Shown: positions 53,477 to 64,000, counted from the stretch's first letter. The stretch is DNA of 64,000 nucleotides from Plotosus lineatus (GCA_024760905.1 CM045746.1:11959466-12023465); one strand, 5' to 3'. Numbers and translations are program-made. Notes: generated by a model not told the origin, from the sequence alone.

Positions 53477-53939
53477 CAGGGATCCCTCACTTTTAATTGG
53501 GACCGAGAGCCCCACGCGACCACCAAATTCCGCGAAGTAGGATCATCCCATCGACTGACATATACGTACATGTATATGTGTATATAATAACAATAAATAC
53601 ATATTCAATGCTATAAATGCTTGTAATAACAATTAAACAGTCAAAAACAATGCATAAGATGTAAATAAAATATAAATACACACACATACTCGTGCACGCA
53701 CTCAGTTCTGCACCTCACAAAAATGGAGCTAGTTTTGATGGGAGGTTTTGGGTTGTTTTTTGTTTTGTGTTTGTTTAGGGTTTGTTTGGGGTGGGGTTTT
53801 TTTTGCATAATTGGCCTTGTTTTTGCAGCATTTTCCTTAACTTTTTACCCTATTCTTCCTTAATTTCCTTATTTTTTTTAATTTGATGACTATTTAAAAA
53901 AAAAAACACGATGCACTATGAGGTAGTGAGGGATCCCTG
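53477..53939 (-). mobile_element. MITE family A, intact 463 bp reference copy
   Basis: TA at 53475-53476 and 53940-53941 frames CAGGGATCCCTCAC on the left and GTGAGGGATCCCTG on the right, 14 bp perfect inverted ends. The interior (CATGTATATGTGTATATAAT, ATAACAATTAAACA, TTTGGGTTGTTTTTTGTTTT, TTCCTTAATTTCCTTATTTT) is the backbone used here to recognise the other copies. There is no coding capacity. Confidence 0.93.
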
Positions 53940-54139
53940 TACTCCTGAGTGGCTACAGGATGTTGTGTGACTAATTTATAACAACAAATCAAGGTTTTGC
54001 TAGAAGTGGTCGTACACCAGGAGGCAGGTTATATTATTAAGATGATAAATTATTACCCAGAGTTTAGTCCTCAGCAGTTCAAGCATCTTCAACTGAACAA
54101 GGTAAATAATTTAAAGTAGATTATTACATTTAAACAGAT

Positions 54140-54392
54140 ATTTACATTTACAACTAAGCAATTAACTGCTTAAGAGCCTTGCTCAAGGGCCCAACATTGG
54201 CAACTTGGTGGCACTGGGGCTTGAACTTTTTTTTGAACTCGGCAGACGTCCTTATCCAGAGTGACTTGCATTTGCATTCTTATACAACTGAAGGATAAGG
54301 ACCTTGCTCAAGGGCCCAGCAGTGGCATCTTACTGGGGATTGAACTCTTGACCTTTGGCTCAGTTATACAGAGACTGAGCCACCGTGGCCCA
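54140..54392 (-). mobile_element. SINE-like repeat pair of a different family
   Basis: The motif CTTGCTCAAGGGCCCAACA occurs at 54179-54197 and again as CTTGCTCAAGGGCCCAGCA at 54303-54321. The second copy is preceded by GCAGACGTCCTTATCCAGAG and followed by GGGATTGAACTCTTGACCTT, a reversed B-box-like end. Both are typical of another widespread fish tRNA-SINE. The first copy is partial. Confidence 0.65.
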
Positions 54393-54584
54393 AATATCCT
54401 GTACAAGCTTTTGTAGATGGTGACATCCTACGGGTCATGGAAATCCTGTGGGCTTCCCATAAGATAAGATTTTATTTGATTAACGATCACGTGATTGGCA
54501 CGTGACAGAAAAAAGTCAGCGAAAGAGGACAGGGCACGAATCATAACAACAATATGTCAGTTTTTATATACTAAACATGGAGGT

Positions 54585-54795
54585 CAATCAAGCCATCCAT
54601 TCATTCATTTGCAGAACCACTCAAACCGGTGATGGTTGCTGGAACCTCTCTCAGGAGACTAAGGTTAAGGCACATCATAAACAAGGAAACCCAAATACAG
54701 ATCACAGAAACTCCTTCAACAAGCCTGTGACTCAAACCCAGGACCTTCTTGCTTTGAGACGGACATGCTAACCACTATGCCACTGTTCTGACCTT
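54585..54795 (-). mobile_element. SINE family 2 fragment
   Basis: CATTCATTCATTTGCAGAAC starts the reversed tail and GACTCAAACCCAGGACCTTC with ACCACTATGCCACTGTTCTG closes at the reversed head. The middle is heavily deleted. Confidence 0.62.
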
Positions 54796-55546
54796 TATCC
54801 AGCCGACCATCTATTTTACATGCTGTTTATCCATAAGCTAGAATTTATCCCAGGTGACTTTGAGCAAGAAGAAGGATGCACCCTGAACAGGTCCCAGACC
54901 TGTCCATCATGAAATTTGGATGGGGCAGGACTTATAATCCACTTAAATACACAATGTGACTAGCTGTCCCTTATATTTGAGATTGTTGCAAGTTCTCCGC
55001 TGTTAAATATTGTTGTACCTTCATAGCAACGTCCCTGACATCCTAATAGAAACTATAACTATAGCTAACTATAACCTTGGTTCACTCACTCACTCATTTG
55101 CTGAGCCGCTTAATCCTGCTGAACCACTGGCGCCTATCTCAGCCAGCACTGAGCATTGCATCCATTGCAGGGAAAACCCACACATTTGATTAAGTTAATA
55201 TAGCATTATAATACTGTGATATTTGGCAAATCCCTGAATAGTCTTTAGTGTGCATCCATTAGTCGCTGGAAGATTGTTGTTTCAAATGCTAACGGTGTCA
55301 GAGGACCACTGTATGGGTTGTTAAGTAAAGCCAGAGGACTCTTTGGATAAAAGTGCAGTTGTCAATATTAGCTTTGGGAAATAAACATCTTGAAACATGC
55401 AAATGCTACACGAGCTATACTTTAAATTCAGAGCAATATAAGATATTGATGCCCGAGCTTAAGGTTAATCAGATATAAAAGCATACCCGAGTTAAAGAAA
55501 ATTAAATTACTTTGGCTGAATGTCTGCTATTACTATAAAATGACAA

Positions 55547-55548
<2 letters not shown>

Positions 55549-55573
<25 letters not shown>
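55549..55573. repeat. (TTA)n microsatellite
   Basis: A short TTA run of about eight units. Confidence 0.85.
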
Positions 55574-55577
<4 letters not shown>

Positions 55578-55671
55578 GGGCAATTGCAGATGCTTTCATT
55601 TAAATTACACCCATAGCATCACTGAAAAACATAACCCTTGCCATGGCTGGTATACATATGAACACTCATTG

Positions 55672-55965
55672 GGCATCACGGTGGCGTAGTGGTTAGCACA
55701 TCTGCTTCGCAACAAGATCTTGTAGCAGTCCTGAACTCGGCGAAGGTGTTTCTATATGTTATTTGCATGTTCTTCCTGTGCATGCATGGGTTTCCTCTGG
55801 GTACTCCAGTCTCCTTCATCAGTTCAAAGACATGCAATTTACACTAATCGACAGTTCCAGAATGGTCTGGATGGCTGTGTGTGTGTGCTGGTCCTGCGAT
55901 AGTCTGGCAAGATGTTCAGGTTGCGCCTTACTTCACCCCAAAATCAGCAAATGGATGAATGAGTA
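55672..55965 (+). mobile_element. SINE family 2 copy
   Basis: GGCATCACGGTGGCGTAGTG with GTTAGCACATCTGC is a clear A-box head. The body TATTTGCATGTTCTTCCTGT and GGGTTTCCTCTGGGTACTCC follows and the tail ends GGATGAATGAGT. The B box is weak (AGCAGTCCTGAACTCG). Confidence 0.82.
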
Positions 55966-56450
55966 TCAATATGGATGCAGTTCATTACTATTTCTTCTCA
56001 GATAGGCTTGTCGTTCTCAAAGCATCTCTGTTGCTCTGTCTGGATTTGCAAATTTTCCACTCATTGCATAATTATGAGCTTAGAGCAGGAGTTATTACAT
56101 CCGCTGCTTTGGCCCAATTCCCTCTAATCTTATGATTCTGTCTTGTTGTCCCTCTCCTAGAGACTCATTATATATGTACAGTTTCTAACATCTGCATGCA
56201 TGTGTGATACGAATCACTGAGCTCATGGGGAAGGTTCACAAAGCGTCCTGTCTGATCACACAACAATAATCATCGTAAATAAATGTGAATTGCTACAGAG
56301 AGTCTACAATGTGCTTCTAATACAGAAGTTTTTACACATCTATGCTTCTCCTGGGGTGGAGATTTTAATCAAAGAAGTGGAATTGAGCAAGAGAGGAGGC
56401 AAAAAGGTTCCTCGGTAAACCTCCAGTTATTACTATGCTTCTGAAAGTGG

Positions 56451-56451
<1 letters not shown>

Positions 56452-56513
<62 letters not shown>
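56452..56513. repeat. (AC)n microsatellite
   Basis: An AC run of about 31 units. Confidence 0.95.
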
Positions 56514-56515
<2 letters not shown>

Positions 56516-56621
56516 TATCAGGACAGTGCACTATCAAGTTCACTAAGGTTTCGCAGTCAGTAAAGCTAATGCAAATCAAATCCATCTTCAGATGCGGACT
56601 CATTTCAAACATACACACAGA

Positions 56622-56728
56622 AGAGAAGAAGATGCAGAGGATAGGGTGAGATGGAGGCAGATGATTCGCTGTGACGACCCCTGAAGGGAGCAGCTGAAAG
56701 GAAAAGAAGAAGAAGAAGAAAAGAAGAC
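56622..56728 (+). mobile_element. very short RTE LINE 3' end
   Basis: Only the last 100 bases or so are present: AGATGCAGAGGATAGGGTGA, GATGATTCGCTGTGACGACC, GGAGCAGCTGAAAGGAAAAG and an AGAAGA tail. It is the extreme case of 5' truncation in this window. Confidence 0.88.
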
Positions 56729-56844
56729 ACAGAGACTTCTACCCTTGTGAGAACCTTTCATAATTATTCATGCAGCTAATTAATCTTATTCATTCATTCT
56801 TTTGCCAAAACTGCTTAATATTGCAAGGCTAGCCTTGAAACAAC

Positions 56845-57150
56845 CATTCATTCACTTTCTGAACCACTTTATCCTAATTAGTGTCACAGGGAGGCTGGCG
56901 TCCATCTCAGGAAAATCTGGGTGAGGGCAGAGTACACCCTAGACAGCTCGCCATGTTATGGAGCCTACTTTGATGAAAGTCAGCAAAGATCTTTAACATG
57001 CCTTTCACTATAGAGGGTGAAAGGCATGACCAGCCTTTGATAACGCAGTTAGCGGCACTGGGGGGTCAGCACTGACAGTGAGTGTGGCTTGAACTCCCAA
57101 TGTTGGGATCAGTGATCCAGCATCTTACCAACAGACCACCACTGCCCCTG
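56845..57150 (-). mobile_element. SINE family 1 with tail ii, diverged
   Basis: The plus strand begins with reversed tail ii (CCACTTTATCCTAATTAGTG, GAGGCTGGCGTCCATCTCAG, CAGACAGCTCGCCATG-like). It continues into the common body (CCTTTCACTATAGAGGGTGA, CAGCCTTTGATAACGCAGTT) and ends at the reversed head ACAGACCACCACTGCCCC. Confidence 0.8.
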
Positions 57151-57790
57151 GTTGAAGCAATCAATAAGTCTAATGTGCATGTCTTTAGAGTGTGGGATAA
57201 AACGAGACTACCAAAATTGATCCCACGTAAGAACATGCAAGCTCTGCACAGAAACACACTCATTAAGCACAGGACCTGGCTTGCTAACTACCACACTGCA
57301 GTGCTGGTGTTATTATTTTATCCGACTCCTAAATCTAATTTTATTTACCACAAAGAAACTTATTCACTCTGGGGGATTTTTCCCCTTGTGGGAACCAGTG
57401 AAGTAAGAGGTGCCATCCAAAAGATCTGGGACTCTTTGGAGAACAATGTAGTTCGCTCTTGACACATGAACACCACTCAAAACACATCACTGGTTCATCG
57501 CTATAGGCTGGCTAAAGCACTTTAAGAGTCTCTGCTGTGCAATTCCAGAGTTTGACATGAAATTGGATGCTTGATTTATATGTAAAAACAGAAATGCAGA
57601 CAAGTGCATTGTCAAAAACTACATGTATATAAAACAGGTCCTGAGGTTGACAACATCAATTCACATGACATACTAACTCAAGAGACTCTGTTTCTGTTGT
57701 TCTCTGTTTATTCATTACAGTTACAATACTATGACTTGTTGTTGGTACCTGATAAGGTAATTGTGTACCTTATTCTATACTAAATAAACT
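57150..57790. other. SINE family 2 remnant then unassigned sequence
   Basis: CAATCAATAAGTCTAATGTG, CATGTCTTTAGAGTGTGG and GCTCTGCACAGAAACACAC near 57160-57300 look like a reversed family 2 middle and head. From 57310 to 57790 nothing was recognised. Confidence 0.45.
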
Positions 57791-57791
57791 A

Positions 57792-58371
57792 CAGTCGGCC
57801 CCCTACTTACGAAACCCTCTGGGTATGAAAATTCCACGTTACAAAAAACATTTTCCTAAGTTTTCATCCCCGGGATACAAAAAAACAACCTCCTCTTATG
57901 AATTGCGCCATTCAAAATTCAAACGCGCCAATCAAAATTTCTCACGATGCGCGAGTTGCTCTCTCATTGGCTGTCTCCCAACATCACACCCCGCTGACCT
58001 TGGCTTCTCCTAAGGGATGACGCAACTGAACTTCCTGTACCCATACTTCCTGTTTGTCACACGCATGAAGGAGAGTTGACTGTTGGCTTGTTTTGAGATT
58101 GATCATGCAGCATTATATTTCATTATCGCCGAAACCCCTCTACAATCGGGATGATATTGAACCAGAAGGAGACCTTAAGGTGGAAATACAGTAATTATTT
58201 CGGCACAATATTGAAGCAGAAGTGCTTCGTTGAATAAGACCTCCGATCTCGCAAGGAAGCAAGTTAATATTAAATAAGGATCTCTGATCTTTCAAACAGG
58301 TGCTGTAATTCCGCTTTAAATAAAACATCCCATCCATTTAAACATTTAAATAGAATTGTTCCGTCAGCTGT

Positions 58372-58451
<80 letters not shown>

Positions 58452-58484
58452 TGTGTGTGTGTGTGTGTGCGTGTGTGTGTGTGC

Positions 58485-58540
<56 letters not shown>

Positions 58541-58806
58541 AGGAAGCTTAACTCTTTAGTTTTTAGTTTAGTTTTTTAAGTTGTTAAATTCAGTAAATTT
58601 TTAATAAATGTGGCGCATCCCTCAAGTAATCAAGTAAAAGTTGAGTTTGGACCTCCAATCTGTCAAGCAGGGAATGCGCTTTGAATTCCACGTCTTAAAA
58701 TGCTCTCGGCATCCTGCTTGTGGGCATGGCCAGCAGCGCCACAATAAACATTTAATGTGTATATAATACACATTTAATGCGTACTGTATTGTGTGTGTGT
58801 GTGTGA

Positions 58807-58858
<52 letters not shown>

Positions 58859-58886
58859 CAGAGAGACAGGTGTGTATGTGTGTGTA

Positions 58887-58932
<46 letters not shown>

Positions 58933-59238
58933 TGTGTGTGTGTGTGTGTTAATAAAAAATGTTTAATAATGGTTTAATTAATAAATATGTTAATAAAATG
59001 GTTTAATATGTAAATAAAATGTTTAAATAGTTTAATAAATAATTTTCTTTTACTTTTAACACATATTTCATACAAAATTGGTGTACTTTTATAATTTTTA
59101 AAGGGTTTATGGGGTAGTCTTGGGAGCCTTGGAACAAATTAGGCGTTTAACATGTAAAATGCGACCCCTACTTACGAGACTCCCGCGTTACGAAAAAGGC
59201 CCTGGAACTGATTAATTTCGTAAGTAGGGGGCCGACTG
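57792..59238. mobile_element. Tigger-like MITE, family E, expanded by microsatellites
   Basis: The ends CAGTCGGCCCCCTACTTACG and CGTAAGTAGGGGGCCGACTG are perfect 20 bp inverted repeats between TA at 57790-57791 and 59239-59240. Compound (GT)n/(GA)n tracts at about 58373-58537 and 58792-58950 account for much of the length. No transposase frame was seen. The end pattern of a variable prefix followed by CTTACG is shared with families B and D. Confidence 0.92.
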
Positions 59239-59439
59239 TATATTAAATTTCCAACTCCATTCAATTCAGATTTTCTTTTGTATTTATGTAAATTTGCAAA
59301 TGGAAAAATCTCTGCTATCTGTATATCACCATTGTTCCACACCACATAGTAAACATTAGATATGAAAAGGAAAGCAGTATTCATTTGAGGATTTTTAATT
59401 GAATTTAATGCTAACACATGTTAACCCTTTGCTATATAG

Positions 59440-59720
59440 ACTACCCAGGTGGCATGGTGGTGTAGTGATTAGTACATCTGCCTCACAGCAAGAAGGCCTG
59501 AGTTCGATTCCAGGCCTGGGTGTTTCTGTGTGGAATTTGCATGTTCTCCCTGTGCTTGTGTGGGTTTCCTCCAGGTACTCTGGTTTCCTCCCACAGTCCA
59601 AAAACATGCACATAGGCCAAATTGCTGCTAGAGTGTTGGCCCTGAGATCTTTTTTTGCTCTTCAGTATGCTGGTTAATTGGCTGTTCCAAATTGCCCGTA
59701 GGTGTGAGTGAGTCCGTATG
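59440..59720 (+). mobile_element. SINE family 2 copy
   Basis: GCATGGTGGTGTAGTGATTA (A box) and GAGTTCGATTCC (B box) are clear. The body TTTGCATGTTCTCCCTGTGC and GGTTTCCTCCCACAGTCCAA follows. A partial internal duplication places GGTTAATTGGCTGTTCCAAA at 59671 after an interposed segment. Confidence 0.85.
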
Positions 59721-59869
59721 TGGCCTGGTGAACCATACGGTAGATCATTGTGATCACAGCCATGACAATCCCTATATGAGCTTCATTAAAGCTTCAGGGA
59801 TCAACGTCCATTCCTCGTGATTGGATGTAGACGTAGATAGATAGACTATCCATATTTAATGACCCTGCA

Positions 59870-60207
59870 CATTCAGTTTCTGAGCTGCTTAATCCTAATT
59901 ATGGTTGCAGGAAGGCTGGCACCCATCTCAGCCAACTGTGGACAAGGGCAGAGTTACACCACAGAGAGCTCACCAGGCCATCGCACGAACAGGCTGACGA
60001 CTATGCAGCTACGCTTGACTGCGATCAACAATGGTTGTTTTGTATAAATTACTTTTACCATAGACAGTGAGACACATGACCGGCCTTTGATAACCCTGTT
60101 AGCTGTACTGGGGAGGGGGAGTACTGTACTGTTCACAGTGGGGCTTGAACCCTCAACCTTGGGATTAGTATGGTAATCCAGCACCTTACCACCGGGCCAC
60201 CACTGCC
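59870..60207 (-). mobile_element. SINE family 1 with tail ii, diverged
   Basis: The reversed tail CTGCTTAATCCTAATTATGG and GGAAGGCTGGCACCCATCTC opens it. CATAGACAGTGAGACACATG and the reversed head GGGCCACCACTGCCC close it. Confidence 0.82.
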
Positions 60208-60235
60208 CTAACCCCACACATATTCTTCTTTGTGA

Positions 60236-60590
60236 GTTTTCAGTTCAGTTCATTTTCTGTACCCGCTTAATCCTAATTTGGGTCACGGGGAGGCTGGTGC
60301 CCATCCCAGCCAACTTCGGGCGAGGGCAGAGTACACCCTGGACAGCTCGCCAGGCCATCGCAGGGCAGAAACACGCTGACGGCTTTGCAGCCTACTCTTG
60401 TCGAAAGTCAGCAATGGTTCTTTTACATGCCTCACACCATAGACAGTGAGAGACATGGCCCGCCTTTGATAACCCAGTTAGCTCCACTGGGGGGGGGACA
60501 GTGACAACCTTGTGCAGAGTGGGACTCGAACCCCCAACCTTTGGATCAGCGATCCAGCACCCTATACTACTAAACCACCACTGCCCCCTT
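60236..60590 (-). mobile_element. SINE family 1 with tail ii, young copy
   Basis: It reads TTCAGTTCATTTTCTGTACC, CGCTTAATCCTAATTTGGGT, GGACAGCTCGCCAGGCCATC, GCAGGGCAGAAACACGCTGA and on to the reversed B box GGGACTCGAACCCCC (60522-60536). CTTTGTGAGTTTT on both sides (near 60228 and 60589) is a probable target duplication. It is the best reference for tail ii. Confidence 0.9.
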
Positions 60591-60689
60591 TGTGAGTTTT
60601 GTTGACCCTCTATAAACCAATGTAATGTTATATGATTACCTTTTTATTTGTCAATATTTGAAATCCCTTGCTAAGTGTTGGCACTTGCA

Positions 60690-60965
60690 CAAGGGACAGG
60701 CCTGGCACTACATCACGCACCAGGCCATCTCCTGTTTTGAGGACTTTCGCAGGGCCAACATGAAGGAGAAATGCCGCAGGAGGAAGAACCGAGAAGCACC
60801 AACCGATATACCAGACCAGACTTTGAACCGCAGCCACTGCAGCCGGATTTGTCTGTCCCACATCGGCCTTATTAGCCAGTAGCATGCCTGCAGTCTACGT
60901 GGACAGCCCCCTCTATAAATCTTGATTCGTGAAGCCAAGCCAAAGAAGGAAGAAGAGAAGATGTA
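60690..60965 (+). mobile_element. LINE C-terminal fragment with zinc-finger end
   Basis: A frame (60625-60882) reads HQAISCFEDFRRANMKEKCR, RRKNREAPTDIPDQTLN and CSRICLSHIGLISQ. This is the C-terminal C2H2-like end (CSRICRSRIGLxSH) of a common animal LINE group. The AAGAAGGAAGAAGAGAAG run marks its tail. Confidence 0.75.
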
Positions 60966-61156
60966 TATAATGGGTATTACATACAGTCTAAAGGGAAAGA
61001 GTTAAGTTTGTAATTTATTACTATTAGCTATGACAAGAGTGCACCGTAGCAGTGAGGGTGGGATCAAGCATCAGCTGTAATCGGAGAGGAATCAGGCAGA
61101 AGCAGAGGGTAACAGATGACTCGTGTCACCTGTGTATGTGTTTTCAGAGAGGCCGT

Positions 61157-61157
61157 T

Positions 61158-61212
<55 letters not shown>
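61157..61212. repeat. (GT)n microsatellite
   Basis: A GT run of about 28 units. Confidence 0.95.
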
Positions 61213-61214
<2 letters not shown>

Positions 61215-61555
61215 ATGTCTGCGTGTATATGTATGTGGGTCATACTCAAAGACGAGTGACGAACGAATGTATGTGTGTGTCACAGAGAGACAGCGCGAGA
61301 GTCTGCAGTAAAATCCAAATGCTGAACAGTGCAGGTTCTTAGTAAAAGTGAATAAACATCGTCTCCTGAACTTCTAAATTATTTAAAAAAAAAGTTACAG
61401 TAGTTTGCTATTAAAGAGAGATGTGCTGGTAATGTGCTGGCGGCATCATCAGCATTAAAACACTGGAAGGTAGCTTTTAATTCCTTGTACTGTATATATG
61501 ATGTTTTAGTTGCTGTTAATTATTTTATTTTATTCCTTATTGAACAGTTTTTAAC

Positions 61556-61898
61556 AGGGTCAGTGGTGGTCTAGTGGATAGGGCGCAGGATCGCTGAGCC
61601 TAAGGTTGGAGGTTCGAGTCCCCACTAGGTTGTCACTGTCCCCCTCAGTGTGGCTAACTGGGTTATCAAAGGCGGGCCATGTCCCTCACTGTCTATGGTG
61701 AGAGGCATGTAAAAGAACCATTGCTGACTTTCGTAAAGAGTAGCTGCAAAGCCGTCAGCGTGTTTCTGTCCCTTGCAAAAGTGTTGTGACAAGGAAGGGC
61801 ATCCGACATAAAAACCTATGCCAAATCAAAACGTGCGAATCAGATGATTCACTGTGGCGACTCCCGAGAAAAGGGGAAAAGCCGAAAGGAAAGAAAGA
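61556..61898 (+). mobile_element. SINE family 1 with RTE-like tail, 17 bp target duplication
   Basis: ATTGAACAGTTTTTAAC stands at 61539-61555 and 61899-61915. The A box TGGTCTAGTGG and B box GGTTCGAGTCC are present. The tail GATGATTCACTGTGGCGACT, then GGGGAAAAGCCGAAAGGAAA, ends in AGAAAGA. It is a complete, recent copy and a good reference for tail i. Confidence 0.95.
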
Positions 61899-62282
61899 AT
61901 TGAACAGTTTTTAACCCCATTTGAGTCCCATGAAATTAGTTCTGTTCATTCTTGCACATAAATAATATAAATGTTTAGGCACTGTTTAAAAGCCGAGATC
62001 AAAAAATGTTTGCATTTGTTTTCAGTCAAAATACTGCCATTTCGATTGGTGCCTGGTATTTGACAACTTATTTCTCCTTAAGATGAAAAACCATTGACTC
62101 AACAAGAAACTGCGTTCAGCGACGGCGGCATGCATGCACCTTGGGGTGCCTGAGTGGGCATGTAAGCACGAAAACCAGAACAAAATCAAGCTCATGGTTT
62201 TACAACCTTTACATAAGTATGTGCCACTGGTATAACTGGTATAACTGGTGCGGGTAAAGGCCTGAGTAGCTTTCACGTATGT

Positions 62283-62882
62283 CAGTGCTTCTCAATTATT
62301 TTCTGTGGCGCCTCGTCTAGGAAGAAAAAAAATATTTCACGCCCCTCCCCCCACCACCCGGCGAGGGACTATAAATAGTTTTATTTGTCTATAAAATTAT
62401 TAATACACCGCTGCATAACATTGTATATTTATTAACATTAAAAACAAAAAAGAAAGAAAATATAGTTCAACTTACAATAAATAAAAACTTCAATTAACAT
62501 TGTTTTTAATCTATGCCAAAAAAGATTTAAAGTGCACCAATGTGCCTGAAATAAAAAAAAATACATCCTTATTTAAACTTATTCAATCTGTCTTAATATC
62601 TCCGTCTCTCTCCACCTTTCTCTTCGTTTCTGTGAAAAATTTTCCACGTTTTTTGAGGGGTTGTTTACTGTACTGTACTTTATATCATTTGCTCATGTGA
62701 AAAACCACTACACCATAGCACGAAAATGAGAGCGCCACTGCCAACTAATGCAATGGAGGTGCAATTACACTTATTTCTCGTATATTATTCCAGAAAAGTA
62801 TGCTCCCCAGGGTCATACGTGCTCCCCTGGCATCACACCGTGCCCCCCAAGGGGGGCACGCCCCACTATTTGAGAACTACTG
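62283..62882. mobile_element. hAT MITE, 600 bp, near-perfect 8 bp target duplication
   Basis: The ends CAGTGCTTCTCAATTATTT and ACTATTTGAGAACTACTG are inverted. The flanks are ACGTATGT (62275-62282) and ACTTATGT (62883-62890), one mismatch. A palindromic CCCCCCAAGGGGGGC lies near 62844-62858. No transposase remains. It is a different family from the hAT elements at 4.2 and 24.1 kb. Confidence 0.88.
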
Positions 62883-63114
62883 ACTTATGTTGAGAAACAG
62901 CCCTGTATCTGGTGTGTCTTCATCTTTTATGTTAATGCATTTATTAATGCCGTACATATATAAACAGAGATGGCATAGAAACACCATGGACTACGAATGA
63001 CAATATGCTGTAATTCTGGAACAGGAAATAAAAATATCTTACACTGCTTCATTCGATGTATGGAATGTCTTCAAACTTAAATCACTAAAAATTTTTGTTT
63101 CAGTTTTCTAACAT

Positions 63115-63222
63115 AACATTTAAAAAACCAATCAAACAACAACAAAAAACAACCCAAAACCTCCCATCAAAACCACTTATATTTTTATTTGTGGTGTGCA
63201 TCTGGGTGCATGCACATGCGCG
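63115..63222 (+). mobile_element. MITE family A fragment
   Basis: AACAACCCAAAACCTCCCAT, CAAAACCACTTATATTTTTA and GTGGTGTGCATCTGGGTGCA match the left-central part of family A. Neither end is present. Confidence 0.72.
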
Positions 63223-63227
63223 TACAT

Positions 63228-63332
63228 TGTGGCGGCACAGTGGTGTCCTGGTGAGTACATCCACCCTCACAGCGAGAAAGTACTGGGTTTGATCTCAATA
63301 TCTGATGAGGTTACCAGACTATTGCAGGACCA

Positions 63333-63384
<52 letters not shown>

Positions 63385-63600
63385 AATCACACTCACATCT
63401 AGGGGCAATCTGGCTAAAGGTGCATGCCTTTGAACTGTGAAAGGAAACCAGAATACCTGGAAGAAACCCACATAAGGACAGGGAGAGCATGCAAACACCA
63501 CACAGAACTCACTCCAAATGCTCACCAAACTCGGGACTCAAAACCAGGTCCTTCTTGCTGTGAGACGAACGTACTAACCGCTACACAACCGCGTCATTTT
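63228..63600. mobile_element. SINE family 2 head (plus) abutting a minus-strand family 2 copy
   Basis: GGCGGCACAGTGGTGTCCTG with TACTGGGTTTGATCTCAATA forms a plus-strand head (63228-63308). From about 63309 the sequence runs as reversed family 2 (CTATTGCAGGACCAACACAT, CTAGGGGCAATCTGGCTAAA, CCTTCTTGCTGTGAGACGAA, CTAACCGCTACACAACCGCG). A CA run (63339-63381) sits in the middle. The same head-to-body inverted arrangement is seen at 3990-4240. Confidence 0.78.
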
Positions 63601-63604
63601 ATTT

Positions 63605-64000
63605 TCCTCCAGTGAGTGATGTATTTCTAATTGTAATTGTAATTGTTCAGCACCGCAGGCCTTAAACAGATTTTGGGAGCACCATCATAGAGAAGCACAT
63701 TATCACTGTTATTGCTGCAATCCATCTGCACAATATGGTCTCCACACTAAAGGCAGATTTCGGAACTGGCCCAATTACTCAGATATTATGGGCTTGCTTT
63801 CAGCAGGGCATTATTACAGCAGAACCCTTTACTATAATGTGAACCAACACTCTTTACTATAATGTGAACCATAGTCATTTGTGATCCTTTGCCACAATGT
63901 TGAAAACGCATAGTTGTCTAGGATGCCTCAGTATGATGTGATGTAGCTCTAAGATCCAAAGACCCAAATCTATGCTAGCACAATGATGCCTATGACTCAT
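63605..64000. other. no gene or element recognised
   Basis: The right edge of the window shows no open frame with a motif. CTTTACTATAATGTGAACCA occurs twice in close succession near 63828-63870. Confidence 0.4.

Overview
This window looks like teleost fish nuclear DNA. The evidence is vertebrate-type coding sequence with a spliced exon, dense CA/GT and GA microsatellites, and a repeat mix typical of fish: RTE and L2-like LINEs, Tc1/mariner, Tigger-like and hAT MITEs, and several tRNA-derived SINE families. There is no operon structure, CRISPR array, rRNA or credible tRNA gene. Nearly all long open frames are decayed transposon coding regions or translated microsatellites. Family names below come from protein motifs, terminal repeats and recollection of fish repeat families; no database search was run.

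The only host gene I can support is the last coding exon of a neuropeptide Y receptor of the Y1 type (minus strand, 50053-50469). It holds TM6, TM7 and the C-terminal tail behind a good splice acceptor. The exon for TM1-5 is not seen in the 13.5 kb upstream of it inside the window, so the intron is either very long or the exon lies elsewhere.

Layout. 1-2.3 kb: a decayed RTE LINE. 3.5-5.7 kb: SINE fragments, one split by a hAT MITE. 5.9-10.5 kb: a LINE broken by two Tc1/mariner elements inserted exactly at TA, with a convergent 3' piece. 10.5-14 kb: Tigger-like MITEs, one containing a LINE with a restriction-like endonuclease. 14-18 kb: SINEs, microsatellites and an RTE 3' piece. 18.2-21.2 kb: a four-level nest of elements. 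22.9-24.1 kb: a 5'-truncated RTE with a 20 bp target duplication. 24.1-28.7 kb: a hAT MITE, SINEs and an L2-like LINE. 33.3-34.2 kb: a second copy of that locus without the LINE, so the pre-insertion site is preserved. 30.3-31.7 kb: a degenerate tandem repeat. 35.8-40.2 kb: a SINE split by a Tigger-like MITE that itself carries an almost complete RTE (17 bp target duplication) and a SINE (19 bp target duplication). 40-46.9 kb: SINEs, a mariner remnant, further MITEs and a decayed Tc1 element carrying two insertions. 47.4-48.6 kb: a MITE containing a LINE fragment. 50-64 kb: the receptor exon, RTE fragments, further MITEs, SINEs and microsatellites.

How the parts relate. The RTE LINE supplies an endonuclease and reverse transcriptase. 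One abundant tRNA-derived SINE ends in nearly the same 3' sequence as this RTE, which suggests it is copied by that machinery. The same SINE head also occurs with a second, unrelated tail. Four Tigger-like MITE families with TA target sites provide most of the nesting; one still encodes the DNA-binding start of its transposase. I did not find an undescribed functional gene system. The interest lies in the exact nesting record, the SINE-LINE tail sharing, the empty-site pair and the isolated receptor exon.
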